DNA of 64,000 nt from Neisseria perflava (GCF_002863305.2 NZ_CP136962.1:1612001-1676000); one strand, 5' to 3'; positions 1-9,538 are shown, numbered from the stretch's first letter. Notes: generated from the sequence alone by a model not told the origin. Made by a program: numbers and translations.

Positions 1-246
1 CTGGGTACAGCGGCGTTTGTTGCCTATATGGCTCGTGAAACCAATCCTGCATTTACGGCCACACAATTAGCCCTCTTTACCAGCCTGTCAGCCGTTCCAC
101 GTACATTTATCAATGCTTCGGCAGGCTATCTGATTGAAGCGATGGGTTACTTTAATTTCTACTGGCTGTGTTTCGCTTTGGGCATACCGGGCATGTTGTT
201 GCTGTTTAAAGTGGCACCATGGAATGGCGAAAAAGTGAGTAACTAG
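1..246 (+). CDS. ampG: AmpG-type muropeptide permease, C-terminal part (5' end outside window)
   Basis: The frame is open from base 1 and ends with TAG at 244-246, giving about 81 residues of the C-terminus of a major facilitator protein. The segment TSLSAVPRTFINASAGYL followed by a hydrophobic helix and a short charged tail resembles the end of AmpG permeases, which import anhydro-muropeptides across the inner membrane for peptidoglycan recycling. Only the last two membrane helices are visible, so the family call rests on this tail. The gene converges on hpf, and an inverted DUS pair lies between them. Confidence 0.7.
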   Translation: MGTAAFVAYMARETNPAFTATQLALFTSLSAVPRTFINASAGYLIEAMGYFNFYWLCFALGIPGMLLLFKVAPWNGEKVSN

Positions 247-275
247 ATTGCCAGTCTAAAACATATAGCAAAACA

Positions 276-306
276 AAAGGCCGTCTGAATGGTTCAGACG
301 GCCTTT
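276..306. terminator. Inverted DUS pair, bidirectional terminator
   Basis: AAAGGCCGTCTGAA and its reverse complement are separated by three bases, giving a long hairpin flanked by A and T runs. It lies between the convergent ampG and hpf genes and can serve both strands. Confidence 0.8.
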
Positions 307-320
307 ATCATACAAACATT

Positions 321-635
321 TTATTCTGCTTCAGGTTTGACAGTGCTGCGGACATCGCCGCTTTTTTCTTTATGTTTCAAAACAGCGCGGTCGAGTTTGT
401 CCATCAAAACATCAATCGCAGCGTACATATCCTGTTCAATCGCTTCAACGTGCAAATCTTTGCCTGCCAGATGGACATCGGCTTCGGCTTTTTGGCTGAC
501 TTTTTCCACCGAGAGCGTGATGGTCACGGAAATGATGTTGTCGGCGTGGCGGCTGATTCGTGCCAACTTGTCGGAAACGTAGTTTTTGATGGCTTCGGTA
601 ACATCAAAATTCAGACCGGTGATTTTCAGATTCAT
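321..635 (-). CDS. hpf: Ribosome hibernation promoting factor (HPF/RaiA family)
   Basis: This 104-residue protein belongs to the short HPF/YfiA family that binds the 30S decoding region and promotes inactive 100S ribosome dimers in stationary phase. It starts MNLKITGLNFDVTEAIKNYV and carries the family's central acidic and basic stretches (SVEKVSQKAEADVHL). A strong AAGGAG ribosome site precedes the ATG. It follows rpoN by about 50 bases; the rpoN-hpf order is the usual one in proteobacteria. Confidence 0.93.
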   Translation of the reverse strand: MNLKITGLNFDVTEAIKNYVSDKLARISRHADNIISVTITLSVEKVSQKAEADVHLAGKDLHVEAIEQDMYAAIDVLMDKLDRAVLKHKEKSGDVRSTVKPEAE

Positions 636-684
636 GATACAGCTCCTTCGGTTGGTTAGTCCGTCAAAACGGATCGGAATATAT

Positions 685-2040
685 CTACTCGGTAAATTTT
701 CGTTTGTGTGCCGGCGGGATGTCTAATGATTCTCTATATTTAGCCACTGTACGTCTGGCGATTTCAATGCCGCGTTGTTTTAATAATTTGACGAGGGCCT
801 CGTCCGAATAAGGTTTGCTGCTGTCTTCACTTTCAATCAGCTGGCTCAAGACAGCTTTGATTGCGCCTTGGCTGAACCCTTCGCCCTCATCGTCGGCATT
901 GACTGCCTGTGTGAAGAAATAGCGTAACGCAAACAGGCCGCGCGGGCAAGACAAATATTTCTGGTTGGCGGCGCGCGAAATGGTGCTTTCCGCCAAACCC
1001 AATTCGGCAGCGGCATCTTTCATCAGCATGGGCGACAGGCCGATTTCGCCGAAGATGAAAAAATCTTCCTGATTTTTGACAATATACTCGGCAAGGCGGA
1101 GGACTGTGCTTTTGCGCAGTTCCAAAGAATCAATGCGCTGTTTGGCTTCGCTGATTTTTTCCTTCCACTCCGGCGCACCCTCTTCCGCCGATTTCATCAG
1201 GTCGCAATATTCCTGATTGAGCTGCAGCTTCGGCCAGGCCGCTTCGTTGCTGATGACTTCCCAGCCGTCCTTGCCCTCTTTCACCCAAACGTCAGGCTGA
1301 ATATAAGGCGTGGGGGTGGCAGAAGCGAAGCCGTAAGCCGGATAAGGATTCAAGCCGGCAATCATATCGAGTGCGGCTTCTATGGTTTCACTGTCGGCCT
1401 GGGGATAAAGTTTGCGGAAACGCAGAACGTTTTGTTTGCGGTTTTTGCCCAAATCTTGAAGCGAACTTTGCACCAAATGCGCGGCCATTTGTCTAGCCGG
1501 AGAAGCCGGCAAACGCATTAATTGCAGCATGAGCGACTCGGTCAAGTCGGCCGCAGCCACGCCGGGCGGATCAAAGGTTTGCAATACATCCAGCGCATTT
1601 TGCAGGGCTTCTTCGTCCAGCATCCATTCCAACGGCGTGTGGTCGATGATTTCTTCGAGGCTGTCGGTGAGGTAGCCTTGTTCGTCCAAAAAATCAATCA
1701 AGACGTGAACATAGGCCGCTTCCACTTGCGAGAGCGGATGCTCGCACACTTGGGCATGCAGATAGTGTTTGAAATCCTCTTCTTCGGCGATGTTGCTCCA
1801 AATATCTTCGGCATCGTCGCCGCTCAACTGCTGACCTGCGCGCGGCATGGTTACCGCACGGTTGAGTCCGCTATCGGCAAACTCATCGGTTTCCGGACGC
1901 TCAAGCAGAGGATTGTCTGACAACCAGTCTTCCACTTCGCGCTCAAGCTCAAGACCCGACATCTGCAAGATGCGCAAAGACTGCTGCAGCCGCTGGTTGA
2001 GCTGCTGGGTCTGTTTGAGTTTAAGGACGAGTGAAGACAT
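685..2040 (-). CDS. rpoN: RNA polymerase sigma-54 factor, apparently full length
   Basis: The 451-residue product has every part of sigma-54. Residues 1-50 form a Gln/Leu-rich activator-responsive region, then come the acidic linker and core-binding region, a helix-turn-helix near residues 343-368 (LGLAESTISRA) and the RpoN box ARRTVAKYRE at about 428-437. It is slightly shorter than the usual ~477 residues, mostly in the linker. Gonococci and meningococci are known for a degraded rpoN-like sequence lacking the helix-turn-helix and RpoN box, so an intact copy is notable. It lies downstream of lptB as in many proteobacteria, with one extra gene between them. Confidence 0.93.
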   Translation of the reverse strand: MSSLVLKLKQTQQLNQRLQQSLRILQMSGLELEREVEDWLSDNPLLERPETDEFADSGLNRAVTMPRAGQQLSGDDAEDIWSNIAEEEDFKHYLHAQVCEHPLSQVEAAYVHVLIDFLDEQGYLTDSLEEIIDHTPLEWMLDEEALQNALDVLQTFDPPGVAAADLTESLMLQLMRLPASPARQMAAHLVQSSLQDLGKNRKQNVLRFRKLYPQADSETIEAALDMIAGLNPYPAYGFASATPTPYIQPDVWVKEGKDGWEVISNEAAWPKLQLNQEYCDLMKSAEEGAPEWKEKISEAKQRIDSLELRKSTVLRLAEYIVKNQEDFFIFGEIGLSPMLMKDAAAELGLAESTISRAANQKYLSCPRGLFALRYFFTQAVNADDEGEGFSQGAIKAVLSQLIESEDSSKPYSDEALVKLLKQRGIEIARRTVAKYRESLDIPPAHKRKFTE

Positions 2041-2198
2041 AATGTTTGATAGTAAATGTGCTTTATGGATTTCAGACAGCCTGTATCTGATGGGCCGTCT
2101 GAAAATATCGGATATATTGTTTATATATTGGATGATTATTTCAATATATTATTCTTTTATCAACCGATAAATGAATTATTCGACAGTAGAGATATTTT

Positions 2199-2834
2199 CT
2201 AATTTAAAATAAACGCAATACGTCGAGTAAAAAACATGGTAACAGGCTTCCCGTGATAGGTAGCGGGTTGAAATTTTGTCTGCAAAACCGCTTTTCGTCC
2301 TGCAGCATCTAAACGCGAGTATCCACTGCTCTTTTTTACCCATACGAATGCTTTGCCATCTATATTGATAAAGACATTTAATACCACAGTCCCTTCCTCA
2401 CCATTCTCTGTAGAAAGCTCTGGATAAGGTGGGGGAGCAACTTGGACAGGTTTCGTCTTTATCTCTTCTTTGAATCCATTTGGCACAGTATAAAAGAATC
2501 TGAATTTTTTAAGGCTTTCCAGTGTCTTACAATCCGTTTGTTGGGTTTTCTGATTATAAGTACACTCTTTATAAGGCTCGACTTGTTTTGGCAAACCTAC
2601 TTCTTGAGCAAGTTTCAACAATTCCAGCGCATCCACTTCCCAATGGAGGCTTTTTCCCAATTTACCCTCTTTATCCACGATAGCTGTCGCCGTTACGATA
2701 CCGGTTATCGGCTTGCCATTTTTATCTATCACGCCTTGGCGCACACCCATATTCTGCAATGGCAGTTCTGGCATTGCATGCACGGCAGTAGCTGCCAAAA
2801 CGGCAAAGGAAGACAAAAAAATTCGTTTCAACAC
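2199..2834 (-). CDS. Secreted protein with TonB C-terminal domain
   Basis: This 211-residue protein begins with GTG after an AAGGTG ribosome site. It has an N-terminal signal peptide ending near AVHA (residue 20) rather than the long uncleaved anchor and proline-rich spacer of true TonB. The last ~80 residues (PYPELSTENGEEGTVVLN, then a C-terminal ARKAVLQ-like helix and strand) match the TonB_C fold. A CTYNQKTQQTDC segment could form a disulfide. It lies 27 bases after lptB and before rpoN, a position normally without such a gene. A periplasmic role is inferred; the partner is unknown. Confidence 0.7.
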   Translation of the reverse strand: MLKRIFLSSFAVLAATAVHAMPELPLQNMGVRQGVIDKNGKPITGIVTATAIVDKEGKLGKSLHWEVDALELLKLAQEVGLPKQVEPYKECTYNQKTQQTDCKTLESLKKFRFFYTVPNGFKEEIKTKPVQVAPPPYPELSTENGEEGTVVLNVFINIDGKAFVWVKKSSGYSRLDAAGRKAVLQTKFQPATYHGKPVTMFFTRRIAFILN

Positions 2835-2861
2835 AGATACACCTTTTCAGACGGCCTAAAC

Positions 2862-3596
2862 TCAATATTTGAAGTTTTCACCCAAATAAACCGAACGGAC
2901 TTGTTCATTGTTGACCAAATCATCCGGCTTGCCTGAAGCCAATACCGTACCATCACTGATGATGTAGGCACGGTCGCAGATGCTGAGGGTTTCGCGCACG
3001 TTGTGGTCGGTAATCAATACGCCGATACCGCGTGATTTGAGGAACTCGATGATTTTCTGAATATCGATGACGGCAATCGGGTCAACGCCGGCAAAAGGTT
3101 CGTCCAACAAAATGAAACGCGGCTGCATGGCCAACACGCGCGCGATTTCGACACGGCGGCGTTCGCCACCGGACAAAGACGGCGCAGGGTTGTTGCGCAG
3201 GCGTTCAATGTTCAAATCGGCCAACAGTTTTTCAAGTTCGGCATCAATGCGGCTTTTGTCTTTCATGCTGATTTCCAAAATGGCGCGGATATTTTGTTCC
3301 ACGGTCATTTTGCGGAAAATCGAGGCCTCCTGCGGCAGATAGCCGACGCCGAGGCGGGCGCGTTCGTGAATGGGCAGGTGGCGCAACTCTTGGCCGTCCA
3401 GCATCACGCTGCCTGCATCGGCGGCAATCAGGCCGACAATCATGTAAAAGCTGGTGGTCTTACCCGCGCCGTTGGGACCGAGCAGGCCGATGACTTCGCC
3501 GCTTTCGATTTCAAGGGAGAAGCTTTTGACGACTTGGCGTTTTTTGAAACTTTTTTGCAGGTTTTGAACCACAAGACGGCTGTTGTTTGCGCTCAT
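2862..3596 (-). CDS. lptB: LPS export ATP-binding protein LptB
   Basis: This 244-residue ABC ATPase powers extraction of lipopolysaccharide from the inner membrane with LptF/LptG. Walker A ([10 protein letters not shown]), the signature [13 protein letters not shown], Walker B with [13 protein letters not shown] and the switch histidine in [10 protein letters not shown] are all present. Length and sequence are typical of LptB rather than other ABC ATPases. It follows lptA and lptC, so the bridge and ATPase genes are cotranscribed on the minus strand. Confidence 0.97.
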   Translation of the reverse strand: MSANNSRLVVQNLQKSFKKRQVVKSFSLEIESGEVIGLLGPNGAGKTTSFYMIVGLIAADAGSVMLDGQELRHLPIHERARLGVGYLPQEASIFRKMTVEQNIRAILEISMKDKSRIDAELEKLLADLNIERLRNNPAPSLSGGERRRVEIARVLAMQPRFILLDEPFAGVDPIAVIDIQKIIEFLKSRGIGVLITDHNVRETLSICDRAYIISDGTVLASGKPDDLVNNEQVRSVYLGENFKY

Positions 3597-3623
3597 ATTC
3601 TGTTGACTTTCGATATTGACCTC

Positions 3624-3656
3624 AGGCCGTCTGAACCTTTTTCAGACGGCCTTTTT
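3624..3656. terminator. Inverted DUS pair between lptA and lptB
   Basis: AGGCCGTCTGAA and TTCAGACGGCCT flank five bases, followed by a T run on the plus strand and A-rich sequence on the other side. It sits inside a minus-strand gene series, so it may only attenuate readthrough from lptA to lptB. Confidence 0.55.
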
Positions 3657-3666
3657 GTGTGTTTTC

Positions 3667-4197
3667 TTATTTGTTTTTCTGCGTGCTGGACGGCTGGATG
3701 ACCACGCTGACGCGGCCGGATTTGGCGGCGGATTTCACACCGGATTTGGCGCTGCCGTTGATGGTATAAACCTCGGTTTTGGTGTTGTAAGTGATGACTG
3801 CACCTTCGGCCACATCGCCGCCGCGCTGTACTTTGGCATTGCCGGTCAGGGTAACCAGACTAGCTGCGGAAGAATACGTTACAGTATTAGCTTGGCCGTT
3901 GACCACGCCTTTGCCGCCGTCCAACTCTTGGCTGAATTTGACGGGCGAGCCGGTGGCTTTCATCAACTGCTCGCTTTTGTCGTTGCGCGAAACGGTCACG
4001 CTGCCGGCACGAATATTGAGCGTGCCTTGTTTGATGATGACGTTGCCGGAAAAGGTGGTGCTTTGGTTGTTTTGGTCAAGCGAGCCTTGGTCGGCTTCGA
4101 TTTGAATCGGCTGCTTGCTGTCGCTTTGCAGGGCAAAGGCCGGGCTGGCGGCAAAAACGGCAACAAGGGCTAAGGTTTTACAAATTTTTTGTATCAT
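3667..4197 (-). CDS. lptA: LPS transport periplasmic protein LptA
   Basis: This 176-residue protein has a signal peptide (cleavage after about SPAFA, residue 22) and an OstA/LptA beta-jellyroll domain, seen in the repeated strand pattern QIEADQGSLDQNNQ...TFSGNVIIKQGTLNIRAG. LptA oligomers form the periplasmic bridge that carries LPS to LptD. The start overlaps the end of lptC by 20 bases, indicating translational coupling. A Ser/Gln/Lys-rich tail ends the protein. Confidence 0.95.
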   Translation of the reverse strand: MIQKICKTLALVAVFAASPAFALQSDSKQPIQIEADQGSLDQNNQSTTFSGNVIIKQGTLNIRAGSVTVSRNDKSEQLMKATGSPVKFSQELDGGKGVVNGQANTVTYSSAASLVTLTGNAKVQRGGDVAEGAVITYNTKTEVYTINGSAKSGVKSAAKSGRVSVVIQPSSTQKNK

Positions 4198-4759
4198 AAA
4201 TTGTGGCTTTCACTTTGGAAGGGAAATTCAGCAAACCGGTTTTGTGGTCATAAGTCATGCCGTTTGCCTGACCGCCGGACTGTCCGTATTGGAAAGTAAC
4301 GGGACTGTCGGTATGGGCGTATTGCGCTTCGGTATCGACATTCAAACGTTCGGTTTTGACGATGCCAGCCAAACGCTTGGCATCTGCCGCTTTGTTTAAG
4401 ACAACATTCTGTTCAAAAACGACTTTTTTGTTTTGAATATTGTACGCGGCCTTGTCGCTGCCGACTTCGTACAACAGGCTGCCGTCGCGGTAAAACGAAA
4501 GATGCGGTTTGTCCAAATGCACATCCGCGCTATTCGGATATTGAACGGCATCGACCGCGCTCAGATTTTCTTTCAGACGGCCTTCTTGGTCAAAACGTTT
4601 GCCGTTGATGCCTTTCATCGAATATTGCGGCTCATTCGGATTGAGGACGACTTCTTCGACTTGTACTTCGCTGATGCGGCCGAGCCACGCCGCCAATGCG
4701 CCGAGTGAAACGGCCAACACCAGCGGAAAGGCGATTCCGTAACGCCATCTGATTTTCAT
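4178..4759 (-). CDS. lptC: LPS export system protein LptC
   Basis: This 193-residue protein has a single N-terminal membrane anchor (residues ~9-27) and a periplasmic beta-jellyroll, matching LptC, which hands LPS from the LptBFG transporter to LptA. Its start overlaps kdsC by 4 bases and its end overlaps lptA by 20 bases. The order kdsD-kdsC-lptC-lptA-lptB is the conserved Kdo/LPS export cluster, which supports the call where sequence identity alone is weak. Confidence 0.93.
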   Translation of the reverse strand: MKIRWRYGIAFPLVLAVSLGALAAWLGRISEVQVEEVVLNPNEPQYSMKGINGKRFDQEGRLKENLSAVDAVQYPNSADVHLDKPHLSFYRDGSLLYEVGSDKAAYNIQNKKVVFEQNVVLNKAADAKRLAGIVKTERLNVDTEAQYAHTDSPVTFQYGQSGGQANGMTYDHKTGLLNFPSKVKATIYDTKNL

Positions 4760-5292
4760 CGTACATACTCTTTCAAAGCAGGTTCAAGCGTACCTTGCGC
4801 CTGCATAATCAAATCGCACACTTCACGCACCGCACCTGCGCCGCCGGAACGTTGGGTTACATAATGGGCGTATTGCAACGTAAACCAATGCGCTTCGGGG
4901 ACGGCGACCGCCAATCCGCAACGTACCATCACGGGCAAATCGACAACATCGTCGCCGACAAAGGCGCACTCATGCTCCTCCACACCGGCCTGTTCGCGTA
5001 ATTGGGCATAGGCGGCACGTTTGTCGTGAATGCCTTTGAAGTAATAGTTGATACCGAGCTGCTTCACGCGGATACCGACGGAAGGCGCATCGCGGCCGGT
5101 AATAATTGCAGTTTGCACACCGCCGGCCTGAAGCATTTTCAAACCGTGTCCGTCCAAAGTGTGGAACGATTTGATTTCTTCGCCGTTGTCACGGATAAAA
5201 ATGCGGCCGTCGGTCAAAACGCCGTCTACATCCAGTATCAGCAGTTTGATACCTAAAGCGCGTTGTTGCAGGTCGGAAGAGAGGTTTTGCAT
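4756..5292 (-). CDS. kdsC: 3-deoxy-D-manno-octulosonate 8-phosphate phosphatase KdsC
   Basis: This 178-residue HAD phosphatase removes phosphate from Kdo-8-P to give Kdo for LPS core assembly. Motif I is DVDGVLTDG with the nucleophile aspartate, motif II is the ITGRD segment and motif IV is FVGDDVVDLP. It has no cap domain, as expected for the tetrameric KdsC class. It is coupled to lptC by a 4-base overlap, and kdsD lies upstream behind a DUS hairpin. Confidence 0.96.
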   Translation of the reverse strand: MQNLSSDLQQRALGIKLLILDVDGVLTDGRIFIRDNGEEIKSFHTLDGHGLKMLQAGGVQTAIITGRDAPSVGIRVKQLGINYYFKGIHDKRAAYAQLREQAGVEEHECAFVGDDVVDLPVMVRCGLAVAVPEAHWFTLQYAHYVTQRSGGAGAVREVCDLIMQAQGTLEPALKEYVR

Positions 5293-5305
5293 AAGGTTTC
5301 CTTAT

Positions 5306-5340
5306 TTCAGACGGCCTATTCTAGCATAAGGCCGTCTGAA
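5306..5340. terminator. Inverted DUS pair between kdsD and kdsC
   Basis: TTCAGACGGCCT (5306-5317) and AGGCCGTCTGAA (5329-5340) form an inverted repeat with an 11-base loop. There is no clear T run, so termination is probably partial and the site may mainly serve DNA uptake. Confidence 0.45.
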
Positions 5341-5358
5341 AACGTTTTTGCCGTCAAT

Positions 5359-6333
5359 TCAGACAATTCGTGCCATCAATAAATCATGCATGTTCAAAGC
5401 ACCAATCAGCACGCCGTTTTCTTCGACCACCAGCAAACCGTTCACATGGCCGCTTTGCATGGCTTTCAAAGCTTCGGTGGCAAGGCGGTCGGCGGAAATG
5501 GTTTTCGGCGAAGCGTGCATGATGTCGTCCACTTTTAAACCGGCAAAGCTGTCGCGTTCTTGAAACAGACGGCGCAAATCGCCATCGGTAAATACGCCTT
5601 TCAGACGGCCTTCGGCATCGGTTACCGCCAACATGCCCAAGCCTTTTTCACTCATGCGGACAATGGCTTCTTTCAACGGCGTACCCAACAAAACGGCAGG
5701 CAGGGCTTCGTCTTTGTGCATAATATCCGCCACGCGCAGCAGCAGTCGTTTGCCCAAGCTGCCGGCCGGATGGCTTAAAGCAAAATCATCCGGCGTAAAC
5801 GCACGCGCCTGCAGCAATACCACCGCCAGCGCATCGCCCAATGCCATCACGGCGGTCGTACTGGAAGTCGGTGCAAGGCCGAGAGGACAGGCTTCTTTGG
5901 AAACCGCCGCGGTAATATGGATATCGGCATGGCGCGCCATGGTCGAAGTCGGATGGGCAGTGATACAAATAAGCGTGATGTTTTTGCGTTTCAACGCCGG
6001 AATAATTGCTGCAATTTCATCGCTTTCGCCGGAATTGGAAATGGCAACCACGACATCGTGGTCCACAATCATGCCCAAATCGCCGTGCGCCGCTTCGGCA
6101 GGATGGACGAAAAACGCAGGCGTGCCGGTGGAAGCCATGGTTGCCGCCATTTTGCGGCCGATGTGTCCGGACTTGCCCATACCGGTAATGACGACCCTGC
6201 CCTTACAGTGCAACAATGCTTCCGCCGCACGGACAAAATCATGATCCAAAGCCGCCGCAATTTCACGCAAACCTTCGGCTTCCGTATCCAATACATCGCG
6301 CGCCCAGTCGAGATAAAGTGTGTTTTCCGCCAT
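5359..6333 (-). CDS. kdsD: Arabinose-5-phosphate isomerase
   Basis: This 324-residue enzyme interconverts ribulose-5-phosphate and arabinose-5-phosphate, the first step to Kdo. It has an N-terminal SIS sugar-isomerase domain (GMGKSGHIGRKMAATMASTG, then SNSGESDEIAA) and two C-terminal CBS domains (VADIMHKDEALP and VDDIMHASPKTIS). I chose the ATG at 6333, which has GAAAGG eight bases upstream, over an in-frame GTG at 6342. tal is divergent upstream, an arrangement also known from meningococcus. Confidence 0.95.
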   Translation of the reverse strand: MAENTLYLDWARDVLDTEAEGLREIAAALDHDFVRAAEALLHCKGRVVITGMGKSGHIGRKMAATMASTGTPAFFVHPAEAAHGDLGMIVDHDVVVAISNSGESDEIAAIIPALKRKNITLICITAHPTSTMARHADIHITAAVSKEACPLGLAPTSSTTAVMALGDALAVVLLQARAFTPDDFALSHPAGSLGKRLLLRVADIMHKDEALPAVLLGTPLKEAIVRMSEKGLGMLAVTDAEGRLKGVFTDGDLRRLFQERDSFAGLKVDDIMHASPKTISADRLATEALKAMQSGHVNGLLVVEENGVLIGALNMHDLLMARIV

Positions 6334-6467
6334 CAAAGCCACCTTTCGTGCTTGAATTTAGGTTTGTTTTGCCCAAATTAATCGGCTGTAAACTGTTCAA
6401 ATTCATCGAATCGGCGTAGCATTACCGCCACTTCACAAACAAACCTATTATGTAAAAGGAATCAGAG

Positions 6468-7523
6468 ATGACTATTTTATCGGACGTTAAAGCATTAGGA
6501 CAACAAATCTGGTTGGACAATCTCTCCCGTTCGCTGGTACAAAGCGGCGAATTGGCAGAAATGCTGAAGCAAGGTGTATGTGGCGTAACTTCCAATCCTG
6601 CCATTTTCCAAAAAGCCTTTGCAGGCGATGCCCTGTACGCCGATGAAGTAGCCGCGCTTAAACAGCAAGACCTTACCCCGAAACAACGCTACGAAACCAT
6701 GGCGGTTGCCGACGTACAAGCCGCCTGCGACGTATGTCTTGCCGAACACGAATCTACCGGCGGCAAAACCGGCTTCGTCAGCCTCGAAGTTTCGCCTGAA
6801 TTATCCAAAGACGCACAAGGCACGATTGAAGAAGCGCGCCGCCTGCACGCTGCCATCGGCCGTAAAAATGCCATGATTAAAGTACCGGCAACCGACGAAG
6901 GTATCGAAGCGCTTGAAACCCTTGTTTCAGACGGCATCAGCGTCAATCTGACCCTGCTCTTCTCCCGCACCCAAACCCTCAAAGCCTATGCGGCCTACGC
7001 GCGCGGCATTGCCAAACGTTTGGAAGCAGGACTCGACGTTTCCCATATCCAAGTTGTCGCCAGCTTCTTTATTTCCCGTGTTGATGCCGCATTGGACGCC
7101 ACCCTGCCTGAACACCTCAAAGGCAAAGTCGCCATTGCGCTGGCCAAAGCCGCTTATCAAGATTGGGCGCAATATTTCGGCAGCAGCGAATTTGCCGCAC
7201 TTGCCGAAAAAGGTGCCAACCGCGTACAACTTCTGTGGGCATCTACCGGCGTGAAAAACCCTGCCTATCCTGACACTTTGTACGTTGACAGCCTGATTGG
7301 CGCCCATACCGTCAACACCGTTCCCGATGCCACACTCAAAGCCTTTATCGACCACGGCACCGCCAAAGCCACTTTGACCGAAGGTGTGGACGAAGCCCAA
7401 GCGCAGCTTGCCGAAACCGCAAAACTTGGCATCGATGTCGAAACTTTGGCAACTCGTTTGCAGGAAGACGGTTTGAAACAATTTGAAGACGCTTTCGCCA
7501 AACTACTGGCTCCCTTGGCTTAA
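6468..7523 (+). CDS. tal: Transaldolase
   Basis: This 351-residue enzyme of the non-oxidative pentose phosphate pathway transfers a dihydroxyacetone unit through a lysine Schiff base. The segment [15 protein letters not shown] holds the expected active-site lysine. The N-terminal [12 protein letters not shown] stretch and the length are typical of the longer transaldolase subfamily rather than the ~317-residue TalB type. The start follows AAGGAATCAGAG. It is transcribed divergently from kdsD, so two pentose-phosphate-using genes share a 134-base control region. Confidence 0.95.
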   Translation: MTILSDVKALGQQIWLDNLSRSLVQSGELAEMLKQGVCGVTSNPAIFQKAFAGDALYADEVAALKQQDLTPKQRYETMAVADVQAACDVCLAEHESTGGKTGFVSLEVSPELSKDAQGTIEEARRLHAAIGRKNAMIKVPATDEGIEALETLVSDGISVNLTLLFSRTQTLKAYAAYARGIAKRLEAGLDVSHIQVVASFFISRVDAALDATLPEHLKGKVAIALAKAAYQDWAQYFGSSEFAALAEKGANRVQLLWASTGVKNPAYPDTLYVDSLIGAHTVNTVPDATLKAFIDHGTAKATLTEGVDEAQAQLAETAKLGIDVETLATRLQEDGLKQFEDAFAKLLAPLA

Positions 7524-7677
7524 GCGGATTAAACGGACGGCCGAGAAACTTAAATCATTTTGACAAGTCTCAGGCCGTCTGAAACCCAAATTCGGGCGTG
7601 TACGGCACGCCCTTTTCTATCACGATTTAAATACCGTGCAGGCCATACTGCCCCTGCCCTACAAAAACCACCCTGCC

Positions 7678-8565
7678 ATGTATATAGGACGTTTCGCCCC
7701 CAGCCCTACCGGCCTGCTTCATATCGGCTCCCTACTGACCGCCGTCGCCTCCTATGCCGATGCGCGCGCTCATCAGGGCAAATGGCTGGTCCGCATTGAA
7801 GACCTTGACCCCCCGCGAGAAATGCCCGGCGCCGCTGCCGACATTTTGCGCACGCTTGAAGCTTTTGGCTTTGAGTGGGACGGCGAAGTCGCCTATCAAA
7901 GCCGCCGTTACGACCTATATCAAGACACCCTCGACCGCCTCAAAGCAGCCGGGCTGGTGTATCCCTGCTATTGCAGCCGCAAAGACTGGCAGGCTGCGGC
8001 AACACATGGCGCAGACGGATTTGTATATAACGGCCGTTGCCGCAATCCTCAGCAAAGACCCGACACGCAAAACAAAACGCCGGCATGGCGTATTCAAGTT
8101 CCCGATCGCGTGATCAGTTTTTCAGACGGCATTGTCGGACATTACGCACAAAACCTGGCACACGATATCGGCGATTTCGTCCTGCTTCGTGCCGACGGCT
8201 ATTGGGCATATCAGCTTGCCGTGGTTGCCGACGACGCCGACCAAGGCATAACGCATATTGTCCGCGGTCAAGATTTGCTCGTTTCCACGCCGCGCCAAAT
8301 CTATCTGCAACAATGCCTCGGCGTTCCCACACCGGCCTACGCCCACCTTCCCCTATTGACCAACAGCCAAGGGCAAAAATGGTCGAAACAAACCCTTGCC
8401 CCGGCTTTGGATTTGAATCAAAAAGAACAACTCCTACGCCAAGTCCTAACCTATCTCAACCTACCCGATGCACCTGCTGTGAACCGTCCTCAAGAATTGC
8501 TCGATTGGGCGGTGGCACACTGGCAAATGGACAAAATCCCAAAATCGTCCATTATCACAGACTGA
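7678..8565 (+). CDS. gluQ: Glutamyl-Q tRNA(Asp) synthetase
   Basis: This 295-residue protein resembles the catalytic half of glutamyl-tRNA synthetase without the anticodon-binding domain. GluQ-RS attaches glutamate to the queuosine base of tRNA-Asp. The HIGH-like motif is in [12 protein letters not shown], zinc ligands are in CYCSRKDW and NGRCRN, and a degenerate KMSKS is in QKWSKQT. The ATG at 7678 puts GRFAPSPTG at residue 4, as in the family; a GTG at 7636 would add 14 residues. No dksA, its partner in many proteobacteria, is adjacent. Confidence 0.93.
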   Translation: MYIGRFAPSPTGLLHIGSLLTAVASYADARAHQGKWLVRIEDLDPPREMPGAAADILRTLEAFGFEWDGEVAYQSRRYDLYQDTLDRLKAAGLVYPCYCSRKDWQAAATHGADGFVYNGRCRNPQQRPDTQNKTPAWRIQVPDRVISFSDGIVGHYAQNLAHDIGDFVLLRADGYWAYQLAVVADDADQGITHIVRGQDLLVSTPRQIYLQQCLGVPTPAYAHLPLLTNSQGQKWSKQTLAPALDLNQKEQLLRQVLTYLNLPDAPAVNRPQELLDWAVAHWQMDKIPKSSIITD

Positions 8566-8803
8566 ATTAGCACGATTACAACAAAATTACTCTAGGTATT
8601 ACAATATTTCATAAAATTATGTAAGTAATCTTCCGATTCATCCCAAACCATGCCCAAGAAGCGAAAAATCATGTATATTTCAAAAATTTCCTAAAATTGT
8701 CACAAACTGATAATTTCAAGGTTGTAACAACATACGGCTGACGCGTTATTGAGGATGACAAAGCGCGGCAGATCTCCCACGATACGACAAAAAGAATACC
8801 GCT

Positions 8804-9538
8804 ATGCCAAGTGCCATTATTGTAGAAGACGAAGTATTAGCAGCAGAACGCTTACGTGTATTATTGGAAGAGTGCAATGTCGTACTGCTCAACGTCTTTC
8901 ACCATGCCATGCCAGCATTGGAGTGGCTGAGCGTCCACGAAGTCGACATCGTTTTTGCCGACATCGGCATGCCGGAAATCGATGGTCTCGAATTTGTCGA
9001 ACGCATTAAGCGTACCGCCAAACGCCAGCCGGAAATTGTATTCACCACAGCCTACGAAGAACACGCCCTGCGCGCGTTTGAGCTAGCTGCCGCAGACTAT
9101 CTGCTCAAACCAATCAAAATGACCCGCCTGCAAACCGCGCTTGACCGCATCATCGAGAAAAACCGCGAAAAAGCAGACAGTTTCACCCATTTCAAAGTGT
9201 ACAACCGCGAGCGTATGGTTGAAATCCCCTGGCAGCAGGCGCGTTACCTGATGGCGGAACACAAAACCGTCTATCTGTTTACCGGCGACGGTCAAAGCTT
9301 CGAATTACCGAAAACATTGGTTTACTGGGAAGAATTGCTGGGCGACAAAGTCATCCGCATCCACCGCAACGCCCTCGTCTTCCGCCACACCCTCGACAGC
9401 CTGATTCGACTGGACGATGACGAGAACGACGAATCCGTATCCACATGGGGCGCAAAAATTCTTGATATTCCGACCCCGCTGCCCGTCAGCCGCCGACAAC
9501 TGTCCACCCTGCGGAAAATCATTAAAAACAGCATCTAA
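8804..9538 (+). CDS. LytTR-family response regulator (AlgR-like)
   Basis: This 244-residue protein has an N-terminal receiver domain with acidic residues E8 and D9, the phosphorylatable D53 in FADIGMPEIDG, and the TTAYEEHALRAF and LKPI motifs. The C-terminal LytTR DNA-binding domain (about 135-244) includes EHKTVYLFTGDGQSFELPKT and RIHRNALV. This matches AlgR of Pseudomonas. No histidine kinase is adjacent. The AT-rich 238-base upstream region probably holds its promoter. It is convergent with pilC, whose Pseudomonas counterpart pilY1 belongs to an AlgR-controlled operon; any similar link here is inference. Confidence 0.88.
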   Translation: MPSAIIVEDEVLAAERLRVLLEECNVVLLNVFHHAMPALEWLSVHEVDIVFADIGMPEIDGLEFVERIKRTAKRQPEIVFTTAYEEHALRAFELAAADYLLKPIKMTRLQTALDRIIEKNREKADSFTHFKVYNRERMVEIPWQQARYLMAEHKTVYLFTGDGQSFELPKTLVYWEELLGDKVIRIHRNALVFRHTLDSLIRLDDDENDESVSTWGAKILDIPTPLPVSRRQLSTLRKIIKNSI

